In this document: positions 57,519-64,000 of the stretch, piece after piece
Layout of the letters: each line of letters begins with the position of its first letter
Position numbering within the stretch: the first letter of the stretch is position 1
Origin: Bacteroidota bacterium
GTDB taxonomy: Bacteria; Bacteroidota; Bacteroidia; UKL13-3
Assembly: GCA_027491085.1 (NCBI GenBank)
Contig: JAIXWW010000005.1
Coordinates: 34,982-98,981, forward strand
Length of the DNA stretch: 64,000 bases
Direction: 5' to 3'
Notes under the pieces: generated by a model
The model's input: only the letters and a program-made list of their open reading frames with translations
Told to the model about the DNA's origin: nothing
Databases searched by the model: none
Position numbers and translations under genes: made by a program

Positions 57519-58646
57519 TTGAAAATAGCTGTAAATACTCGTTTCTTACTTAAAAATAAGCTAGAAGGTTTTGGTCATTTTACCAACGAAACACTTAAGC
57601 GCATAGTTTTAAATAACCCAACCGTTCAGTTTTACTTTTTATTTGATAGGCCATTTGACAAAAGCTATATTTACGCAAGCAATGTTACTCCAGTGGTAAT
57701 TCCGCCACCTGCCAGACACCCAATTTTATGGTATATTTGGTTTGATATTTCGATAGCCATTTGGTTAAAAAAAAATAAGCCCGATTTATTTTTAAGTCCT
57801 GATGGATATGCTTGTTTAAATACCCAAGTGAAGCAACTATGCGTTTTCCATGATTTGGCTTTTGAACATTTTGAAGATGGAATTTCGAAAATACAGCTAA
57901 AATACATGCGCAAATACACTCCAAAATTTGCCAAAAAAGTAAATAGAATAGCCACTGTTAGCCAATATTCTAAAAAAGATATTGTTCAAAAATATGGCAT
58001 TGACCCAAATAAAATTGATGTGGTTTACAATGGTGCAAATAACCTTTTTAAACCTTTAGATAATGAAGAAAAAACAACCATAAAAAAACAATACAGCCAA
58101 GGTTTTGATTACTTTTTATACGTAGGTTCTATTCATCCGCGTAAAAATGTAGCTACTTTATTGCAAGCTTTTGATAGTTTTAAAAAACAAACCAATAGCA
58201 ACTATAAATTGGTACTAACCGGCCGAATGGCATGGAAAACCGATAAAGTAAACGCCATTTACCAACAAATGGAATTTAAAAACGATGTGCTTTTTACTAG
58301 TTATTTAAGCAATGAAGATTTAGCAAAAGTTACCGCATCGGCATTTGCCATGTGTTATGTTTCGCTTTTTGAAGGCTTTGGTATTCCTATAATTGAGGCC
58401 ATGCAAAGTGGCGTTCCGGTTATTTGTAGCAATACTTCATCCATGAAAGAGATAGGTGAAGCAGCCAGCATCCAGATAAATCCTACAAGTATTGAAAGCA
58501 TTTGCCACGCCATGAAAATGCTTTATTCTGATACCAATTTACAGCAAACTTTAATTAGCAAAGGTTTCGAGCGCCAGGCACTTTTCAGTTGGAACAAAAC
58601 TGCTGATTTACTATGGCAAAGTTGCTTGAAAACGATAAAGGAATGA
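57519..58646 (+). CDS. Family 4 (GT-B) glycosyltransferase
   Basis: A 375-residue cytosolic retaining glycosyltransferase. It has the opening KIAVNTRFLLKNKLEGFGHF, the acceptor-side FHDLAFEHF, and in the C-terminal half FLYVGSIHPRKNVATLLQAF and the GT4 motif EGFGIPIIEAMQSGVPVICSN with the donor-binding Glu residues. Acceptor and sugar are unknown. The start codon is TTG 57519, 2 bp after the kinase stop; the first in-frame ATG is far inside the domain. Downstream lies a structured repeat element. Confidence 0.9.
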   Translation: MKIAVNTRFLLKNKLEGFGHFTNETLKRIVLNNPTVQFYFLFDRPFDKSYIYASNVTPVVIPPPARHPILWYIWFDISIAIWLKKNKPDLFLSPDGYACLNTQVKQLCVFHDLAFEHFEDGISKIQLKYMRKYTPKFAKKVNRIATVSQYSKKDIVQKYGIDPNKIDVVYNGANNLFKPLDNEEKTTIKKQYSQGFDYFLYVGSIHPRKNVATLLQAFDSFKKQTNSNYKLVLTGRMAWKTDKVNAIYQQMEFKNDVLFTSYLSNEDLAKVTASAFAMCYVSLFEGFGIPIIEAMQSGVPVICSNTSSMKEIGEAASIQINPTSIESICHAMKMLYSDTNLQQTLISKGFERQALFSWNKTADLLWQSCLKTIKE

Positions 58647-58698
58647 GCAATAGGCAATTTTACTAATAAGCAATTGGCAAAAGATAAATTACCGTTTA

Positions 58699-58951
58699 CC
58701 CGAAAGCTTTCGCATTAGCGTCAACTTAATTGATGGTTTTTTCTTCTAAACATTTATAAACTTTAAAGTTCCGTAGGAACGAAACATTTTGTAACAACGG
58801 TCCCTATTTATCGGGATTAACCCGTTGAAAAAACAAACAGGATTTTTAGTGTTTTTATCCATACTTTTAATCCCGAATTTCATTCTGGGCTATTAATATT
58901 AAACTCCTTTGGAGTTTTCTTTAGCTTGACGTATATGCGAAAGCTTTCGGG
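58699..58951. mobile_element. MITE-like element with 26-bp imperfect terminal inverted repeats
   Basis: The ends 58699-58724 and 58926-58951 are inverted copies agreeing at 23 of 26 positions, each holding the perfect palindrome CGAAAGCTTTCG. The 253 bp between them encode nothing but carry further hairpins: GTTCC/GGAAC (58768-58780), nested CAACGG/CCGTTG with TCCC/GGGA (58795-58827), CCC/GGG near 58872-58889, and AAACTCC/GGAGTTT (58901-58917). The whole 58647-59015 gap is gene-free. Flanks are degenerate 7-bp repeats (GCAATAG-like, 58647-58680). Confidence 0.65.
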
Positions 58952-59015
58952 ATTAGCCAGCGGAATAAGTAATGAGCAATTTATTTAATAACTAACTCGC
59001 AACTTTTAAATTACC

Positions 59016-59561
59016 TTACTTTTTCCTTTTCAAAAAATCTAAAGCAGCACCGTTCACACAATAGCGCAAACCGGTTGGTTTTGGCCCATCATCAAATACA
59101 TGACCTAAATGTCCACCACATTTGGCACACATAATTTCAACACGTTGCATTCCATGTGTTTTATCAATTTCTGTTTTAATTTTAGTACTATCTAAAGCCT
59201 CGTAAAAGCTTGGCCAACCACAGCCCGCATCAAATTTGCTATCGCTTTTAAATAATTCATTTCCACATCCAGCACAAGTGTATGTTCCACCATCGTTATG
59301 GTCTTCAAACTTACTGGTAAATGGACGTTCGGTTCCTTTTTGGCGCAATACATAATATTGCTCTGGAGTGAGTTGGGCTTTCCATTCCGAATCCGTTTTG
59401 TTTACTATGGTTGAATCATCGTTTGTCATGGTATAACTATTTGTTTTAAATTTTGAATCATTTTCATTACACGAAATAAATGCCATTTGGCCAAGAATAG
59501 CAATAAATAGGAAAACCATTGCTATTTGTTTTTCTGTTTTTTTAAAAGTTAGTTGTTTCAT
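59016..59561 (-). CDS. msrB: Peptide-methionine (R)-S-oxide reductase, lipoprotein form
   Basis: A 181-residue MsrB that reduces methionine-R-sulfoxide in proteins. The zinc-binding CxxC pairs (CAGC and CAKC), the CGWPSF motif and the catalytic Cys168 in RYCVNG are present. Unlike cytosolic MsrB it has an N-terminal signal with a lipobox-like FISC (Cys31), so it probably acts in the periplasm, anchored to a membrane. The start is ATG 59561; a TTG at 59585 in the same frame is less likely. Confidence 0.94.
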   Translation of the reverse strand: MKQLTFKKTEKQIAMVFLFIAILGQMAFISCNENDSKFKTNSYTMTNDDSTIVNKTDSEWKAQLTPEQYYVLRQKGTERPFTSKFEDHNDGGTYTCAGCGNELFKSDSKFDAGCGWPSFYEALDSTKIKTEIDKTHGMQRVEIMCAKCGGHLGHVFDDGPKPTGLRYCVNGAALDFLKRKK

Positions 59562-59866
59562 TTTTGTTTCTTTTATTGAATGCAAATAAAAAGATATACT
59601 TTGGTTATGTATAACTGGATATCAGCAATAAGACAGCTAACTGACAATTTACTTGTATTATTTATAATTAATAAAATTAACCTGACAAATTCTAAAAAGT
59701 TTCAACTTTTTGTAAATATATAACTTAAAAAACTTAAACCAATTGTTTACAAAACCTAAAATACATTTTACTAATCAATCAACAATTAGTTCATTATAAC
59801 TCTACATTGATTTTTAACTAGAGTAATATAGTTTGCAACTATAAATTTCAGCGCAAAATTTTATTT
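59562..59866. other. AT-rich divergent intergenic region
   Basis: About 305 bp between msrB and the GH-A-like gene, which point away from each other. It holds no credible reading frame. A TATAGTTTG stretch at about 59828-59836 is close to, but not exactly, the phylum's -7 promoter box. No hairpin of note. Confidence 0.5.
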
Positions 59867-61936
59867 ATGAAAAGCATTAACACCCTTATATTTTTGTTTT
59901 TATTACTTAATTTCCAAAAATGCACTTTTGGAAACAGTAACCTAGAAGATGGAGGCGTTTATGGGCCTGTAAATAACACCGTTTATTCTGACACACGACA
60001 AACAGACAAACAAATTATTTTAAATCCAAGCATGTTATATTCTAATTGTGGATGTTTTGGGTCTAGTCCATTTAGTACTTTGGTTGATGAACAAAATTTA
60101 CAAGTAGCCCGAAGTGAGTTTTTATTGCCTGGTGACCAACGTTATAACAAAGCACAATTTATTTTTGATTTACAAGGTCAATATCAATTAAGTGGCATTT
60201 CGTTTTTTGAACTAGCGGGCGGTTGGCGCGGTAAAGATTCCATTTTTATTTACACTGGAAACCCCAGTAAATGGAGACCAAAAGGTTATATAACCACCAA
60301 ACGTAACCGCGACCAATGGGATAATTTAACCCTAAACGATAGCAGCCGCTATGTAATGATAGAGTTTAATATAAAAGTAAAAGACATAGCCGAAGTGGTT
60401 CTTTTTGGTACTAAAATAGTTGATTGTAAAATTCCTATCAACCAAATTAATGCTGAAAGAAAACTTCCTACCATGGATAAGCTAATGGGTGCTACAGGAG
60501 GATTATGGGAAAATGAAAAACTGGTAATTGGCAGTGTGAGTGCGTTGCGCGAGTTTCATACTTGGAACTGGAACGATGCGGGTTACGACCAAAATAACCA
60601 CAACAATCCTTTGGCAGGTTACAAACCTTATCCTGATAATTTTTACAATTTTAGTCCTGATTTTGGTTTACGCCATACCGATGAAGATTACAAACGTTTA
60701 ACAAGCGCAGGAATTGAGTTAAATCCATGTTTACAAACATCGGCTTTGTATTTTGTAAATGGAGATAATGAAAATAACAAACCCGTTTTTGCGGGGCAAA
60801 ATCCAAATAACCCTGCATCGTATAAAGCACATGCCGATTATTTGTTTCAATATGCAGCACGCTATGGTAGCCAAATAGTCGATAAGAGTTTACTTAAATT
60901 AGATAAAAATAAATTTGGCCCAAATAACGAGTTACAACCCATAGTTTCTGGTTTAAATGTGGTAAAATCAATCGAAAATTGGAACGAGCCCGATAAATGG
61001 TGGCATCCTGCTGCATCGTATTTTAGTCCATTTCAGTTTGCTGCCATGTGCAGTGCCGATTACGATGGACACGAAGGCACTTTGGGTAAAAATGTGGGTG
61101 TAAAAAATGCCGACCCAAACATGAAATTTGTAATGGGAGGTTTGGCTGCATTAAACATTGAATTTATAAAAGGCATGAAACTTTGGAGCGATTACAACCG
61201 AACCAAAACTCAAAAATTCCCAGCCGATGTACTTAATTTCCATCATTATTGTAATTCAAACGAAGGAAAAGGCCAACCTATTTTGGGCATTAGCCCAGAG
61301 CAAGATGGACTAAAAAACAAATTGAAAGAAGTAGTGGCTTACCGTAATGCACATTTACCCAATCTTGAAATTTGGCTTACTGAATTTGGATACGATACCA
61401 ACGAGGGTTCAACACAAGCAGCACCGGCTATTGGTAATACAAGTAGTTTTGAAACTCAAGGTCGTTGGTTATTAAGGAGCTTTTTAGAAATAGCAGCAGC
61501 AGGAATTGACCGCGCATTTTTATACAACTTTGAAGATTATGGATTTGAAACCAACGCTCAATATATGACAAGTGGTATGGTAAAAGGAGCGCCAGGCAAT
61601 GAAAAGAAAATTTCGTGGTATTATATGGCTTGTTTAAAAAATGTATTGAAAGGCTATTCGTTCATGAAAGAACTACCATCAGGACAAGCAAATGTGAATG
61701 TATATTGCTTTAAATCGAATAATAGCAATAAGCTAATTTATGCTGTTTGGTGCAATACCTCTGACAATAAAGAAATTTTCAACTTTAACCTAAACGTAAA
61801 AGGCAATAAATCAGCCACTATTTATACTCCATCGGCTAGCGATAATTTGTTCAATACTGAATTGATTCTAAAAGAAAATAATGGTTTTACCATAAATAAA
61901 ATAAGTGAATTACCCATTTTTATACAGGTTGATTAA
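59867..61936 (+). CDS. Exported clan GH-A-like (TIM-barrel) glycoside hydrolase candidate
   Basis: A 689-residue exported protein. A signal segment is followed by a beta-rich domain of about 150 residues resembling discoidin-type carbohydrate-binding modules. The central TIM-barrel-like domain (about 190-610) has WNEPD with Glu374 and WLTEFG with Glu506, the spacing expected of acid/base and nucleophile in clan GH-A enzymes. A C-terminal beta-sandwich (about 615-689) closes it. It may act on a polysaccharide; I cannot name the family or substrate. A bidirectional terminator follows. Confidence 0.72.
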   Translation: MKSINTLIFLFLLLNFQKCTFGNSNLEDGGVYGPVNNTVYSDTRQTDKQIILNPSMLYSNCGCFGSSPFSTLVDEQNLQVARSEFLLPGDQRYNKAQFIFDLQGQYQLSGISFFELAGGWRGKDSIFIYTGNPSKWRPKGYITTKRNRDQWDNLTLNDSSRYVMIEFNIKVKDIAEVVLFGTKIVDCKIPINQINAERKLPTMDKLMGATGGLWENEKLVIGSVSALREFHTWNWNDAGYDQNNHNNPLAGYKPYPDNFYNFSPDFGLRHTDEDYKRLTSAGIELNPCLQTSALYFVNGDNENNKPVFAGQNPNNPASYKAHADYLFQYAARYGSQIVDKSLLKLDKNKFGPNNELQPIVSGLNVVKSIENWNEPDKWWHPAASYFSPFQFAAMCSADYDGHEGTLGKNVGVKNADPNMKFVMGGLAALNIEFIKGMKLWSDYNRTKTQKFPADVLNFHHYCNSNEGKGQPILGISPEQDGLKNKLKEVVAYRNAHLPNLEIWLTEFGYDTNEGSTQAAPAIGNTSSFETQGRWLLRSFLEIAAAGIDRAFLYNFEDYGFETNAQYMTSGMVKGAPGNEKKISWYYMACLKNVLKGYSFMKELPSGQANVNVYCFKSNNSNKLIYAVWCNTSDNKEIFNFNLNVKGNKSATIYTPSASDNLFNTELILKENNGFTINKISELPIFIQVD

Positions 61937-61967
61937 TTCACTGTAGTATTCAATTCTTAAGTTTATT

Positions 61968-62007
61968 ACATAAAAAAAGCAGCTTTTTACAGCTGCTTTT
62001 TTTATGT
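61968..62007. terminator. Bidirectional terminator between GH-A-like gene and nusA
   Basis: A perfect 17-bp inverted repeat (ACATAAAAAAAGCAGCT / AGCTGCTTTTTTTATGT) with a 6-nt loop separates two convergent genes. T runs on both strands serve both directions. Confidence 0.9.
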
Positions 62008-62019
62008 AATTTATATTGG

Positions 62020-63255
62020 TTATTCAAACTCAGCTTGAAGAATGCGTTTGATTTCAACTACCGTTTCTTCCTCTAATTCAGTTCTGCGAACTAAATCTTC
62101 ATTGCTAACTTCTAATACTGCTTTAGCTGTATCTAAACCAATGTTTTTCAATTGATCGATAATCCAAGTATCAATTTCATCTGTAAATTCATCTAAATCA
62201 ATATCATCTCCTTCACTTTCGCCATCGCGGTAAACATCAATTTCGTAACCAACCATTTTACCGGCTAGTTTAATATTATTACCACCATTTCCAATAGCTA
62301 AACTTACTTGATCTGGTTTTAAGAAAACAGAAACTCGCTTATCAGCTTCTTCTACTTTAATGCTAGTAATTTTTGCAGGACTTAAAGCACGTGTAACTAA
62401 TAATTGTAAATTATTGGTATAGTTAATTACATCAATGTTTTCATTACGTAATTCACGAACAATTCCGTGAATACGGCTACCTTTCATACCCACACAAGCA
62501 CCTACTGGATCAATTCTATCATCGTAACTTTCAACTGCTACTTTAGCACGTTTACCTGGTTCACGAACAATTTTCTTGATATTGATTAATCCATCAATAA
62601 TTTCAGGAACTTCTAATTCAAACAAACGTTCTAAGAACATTGGTGAAGTTCTAGAAAGTATAATTCTTGGGCTACCATTGTGCATTTCTACACGTAATAC
62701 AATTGCCTTAATTGGTTCACCTTTTTTGTAATGATCAGCAGGAATCATTTCTGTTTTTGGAAGTAATAATTCGTTGCCTTCTTCATCAAGCACCATAATT
62801 TCTTTTTTCCAAATTTGATATACTTCACCAATTACAATTTCACCAACTTTATCTTTATATTTTTTGTAAAGCTCGTCTTTTTCTAATTCTAAAACTTTGC
62901 CTAACAAAGTTTGACGCGCTGATAAAATAGCTCTACGACCAAAAACAGCCATCCCTACTTCTTCAGTTACATCTTCACCAATTTCAAAATCAGGCTCAAT
63001 TTTAATTGCATCACTATATGCAATTTGAGTTCTTGGATTTTCTACTTCTCCATCGTGAACAATATTTCTATTTTGCCAAATTTCTAAGTCACCACTTTTG
63101 TCATTGATAATTACATCAAAGTTATCATCAGTAACAAATTTTTTGCGTAACATGGTTCTAAATACATCTTCCAACACTCGCTGAAGTGTTGCTCTATCAA
63201 TGTTTTTAAATTCTTTAAACTCACCAAAGGAGTCTATCAGTCCTGCACTATGCAT
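62020..63255 (-). CDS. nusA: Transcription termination/antitermination factor NusA
   Basis: A 411-residue RNA polymerase-binding factor. The N-terminal domain (about 1-130) is followed by an S1 domain (GEVYQIWKKEIMVLDEEG), two KH domains (REPGKRAKVAVESYDDRIDPVGACVGMKGSRI and KPDQVSLAIGNGGNNIKLA) and a C-terminal acidic helical tail of about 70 residues. It controls pausing, termination and coupling. rimP lies 49 bp upstream, in the common rimP-nusA order; infB is not downstream in this window because a GH-A-like gene and terminator intervene. Confidence 0.97.
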   Translation of the reverse strand: MHSAGLIDSFGEFKEFKNIDRATLQRVLEDVFRTMLRKKFVTDDNFDVIINDKSGDLEIWQNRNIVHDGEVENPRTQIAYSDAIKIEPDFEIGEDVTEEVGMAVFGRRAILSARQTLLGKVLELEKDELYKKYKDKVGEIVIGEVYQIWKKEIMVLDEEGNELLLPKTEMIPADHYKKGEPIKAIVLRVEMHNGSPRIILSRTSPMFLERLFELEVPEIIDGLINIKKIVREPGKRAKVAVESYDDRIDPVGACVGMKGSRIHGIVRELRNENIDVINYTNNLQLLVTRALSPAKITSIKVEEADKRVSVFLKPDQVSLAIGNGGNNIKLAGKMVGYEIDVYRDGESEGDDIDLDEFTDEIDTWIIDQLKNIGLDTAKAVLEVSNEDLVRRTELEEETVVEIKRILQAEFE

Positions 63256-63304
63256 ATTGTTTTATATTTTATTTCTATTATTTATTCAAAATTACTCAAT
63301 CCAA

Positions 63305-63769
63305 TTATTTAAAACTTAATTGAACCACACTTTCTTTTATGTCGTTAAATTTTATTTGTTTAAGAATTGTTTCTTTAGCTTTATAATCCTTTTTTTTGTC
63401 CTTTAAATGCAAAGTTAAAATATCACCTTCAATACTTTCCAATCTTCCTAAAAGCTCTGTATTTTGAGTTAAAGTAATCAATAACTCTCTACCTACATGC
63501 TTGTTGTATTGTCTAAATAATTTTAAAGGATTTTCAGCACCTGGTGATGAAACTTCAAGTGTATATGGCTCTTCTCCATATTCCATTTCATCCAAATGTC
63601 CTGATAAATGTTTACTCAACAACCTGCATTCCTCAATTGTTACTCCATTATCCCCATCCACAAAAACACTTATTTTTTTACTTCCAAGCTTTTGCTCAAT
63701 GCTTACTAAAAACAAATGTGAAGCTAGGTGCTCATTTGCCCATACTGTTAACTGTTCAATTATATCCAT
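63305..63769 (-). CDS. rimP: Ribosome maturation factor RimP
   Basis: A 154-residue small-subunit assembly factor. It has the expected IEECRLLSKHLSGHLDE helix, the YTLEVSSPGAENPLK motif (the central VSSPG signature) and a C-terminal SH3-like domain. ATG 63769 is used. The frame extends upstream to 63826, but those codons lie in the leader hairpin and are not conserved-looking. Confidence 0.95.
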   Translation of the reverse strand: MDIIEQLTVWANEHLASHLFLVSIEQKLGSKKISVFVDGDNGVTIEECRLLSKHLSGHLDEMEYGEEPYTLEVSSPGAENPLKLFRQYNKHVGRELLITLTQNTELLGRLESIEGDILTLHLKDKKKDYKAKETILKQIKFNDIKESVVQLSFK

Positions 63770-63805
63770 TTTTAAAATAAAAGAGGGGACTTTTGTCCCC
63801 TCTTC
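63770..63805 (-). promoter_or_regulatory. Terminator-like hairpin in the rimP-nusA leader
   Basis: A perfect 10-bp stem (AAGAGGGGAC / GTCCCCTCTT, 63781-63790 with 63795-63804) with a 4-nt loop is followed on the minus strand by TTATTTTAAA and then the rimP ATG. It lies downstream of a good promoter, so it is inside the rimP leader. It may be an attenuator of rimP-nusA, or simply the terminator of the preceding minus-strand gene whose stop is 77 bp upstream. Confidence 0.7.
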
Positions 63806-63823
63806 AATGTTATTAATACGTTT

Positions 63824-63854
63824 CAAAAGTAAGATAATTATTTATAAATGCAAA
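63824..63854 (-). promoter_or_regulatory. Putative promoter of rimP-nusA
   Basis: TTTG (63854-63851), exactly 19 bp, then TACTTTTG (63831-63824) fits the TTTG / TAnnTTTG consensus without mismatch. Transcription would start near 63817, upstream of the hairpin. Confidence 0.6.
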
Positions 63855-63881
63855 TTTCTTACTATTTAGTTTTCAAATCAA

Positions 63882-64000
63882 TTACCTTAATAAAGTAACC
63901 GAACCTGCGTATTGGTATTTTTTACCACTGTAACTGGTAGCAAATATTTGATAAACATAAGCATCTTGTTGGCACTCTCCTCCTGATTTTTGGTCGTTTC
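63882..64000 (-). CDS. C-terminal end of a gliding-motility/type B sorted protein
   Basis: The minus strand is open from the window edge to a TAA at 63882-63884, giving 39 residues. The end (DAYVYQIFATSYSGKKYQYA followed by GSVTLLR) is the final part of a CHU_C-type domain, with the usual VYxYxI strand and the closing strand before the C-terminus. It should be exported by the type IX system. The rest lies outside the window. Confidence 0.75.
   Translation of the reverse strand, partial: NDQKSGGECQQDAYVYQIFATSYSGKKYQYAGSVTLLR

Noticed and set aside
58647..59015. Insertion sequence with transposase
   Set aside because: The element is 253 bp with no reading frame of useful length; at most it is a non-autonomous element.
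63770..63826. N-terminal extension of RimP
   Set aside because: The extension would be encoded by the leader hairpin and starts with TTG; family members begin at the ATG 63769 position.

Overview
This is an AT-rich stretch of a Bacteroidota chromosome. The phylum call rests on a complete type IX secretion core (porP-gldK-gldL-gldM-gldN), several secreted proteins with type A or type B (CHU_C) sorting domains, Bacteroidota-only families (DUF4271, DUF4403, sigma-54 activator without receiver) and promoters of the TTTG / TAnnTTTG type. The genes look like a free-living aerobic, probably surface-active member of the Sphingobacteria/Chitinophagia/Cytophagia side of the phylum; I cannot place it more finely.

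Layout. 1-5.8 kb: tail of an unknown membrane protein, a sigma-54 activator, an LPP20-like lipoprotein, an Omp85 barrel, DUF4271 and uroporphyrinogen-III synthase. 5.9-11.6 kb: the type IX secretion motor and core. 12-14.1 kb: metK and a ComB-like phosphatase, divergent. 14.2-20.7 kb: a large CHU_C surface protein, CorA, a Kir-type K+ channel and DUF4403. 20.9-31.2 kb (minus strand): a type A sorted protein, an EamA exporter and a full aa3-type cytochrome oxidase cluster (ctaC, ctaD, heme A and heme O synthases, two COX3-type proteins, subunit IV, SCO, DUF420). 31.5-36.4 kb: two large secreted proteins. 36.5-41.8 kb: DUF2147, a GtrB-like glycosyltransferase, frr, an unusual GT51 transglycosylase and a methyltransferase. 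41.8-46.6 kb (minus): a four-gene GT-C/GT2 glycan-assembly operon. 46.7-55.4 kb (minus): PagL-like barrel, APC permease, two more barrel proteins, an FAD oxidoreductase and feoAB. 55.7-58.6 kb: hybrid histidine kinase and a GT4 glycosyltransferase. 58.7-64 kb: a MITE-like structured repeat, msrB, a clan GH-A-like secreted protein, nusA, rimP and the tail of another CHU_C protein.

How it fits together. Most of the window serves the cell envelope: the secretion motor exports the sorted proteins seen here, outer-membrane barrels and lipoproteins populate the surface, and the glycosyltransferases build surface glycans or lipid-linked sugars. Respiration is represented by one oxidase with its own heme and copper assembly genes.

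The most unusual signals are non-coding. They are short tandem arrays of 7-bp units (one array in frame inside an FAD oxidoreductase, two running up to the start codon of a glycosyltransferase), a 253-bp element with 26-bp imperfect terminal inverted repeats and several internal hairpins, a 16-bp GC-rich palindrome, and a strong terminator-like hairpin in the rimP-nusA leader. I saw no CRISPR array, tRNA, rRNA, transposase, integrase, toxin-antitoxin pair or phage gene, and no convincing new multi-gene system.
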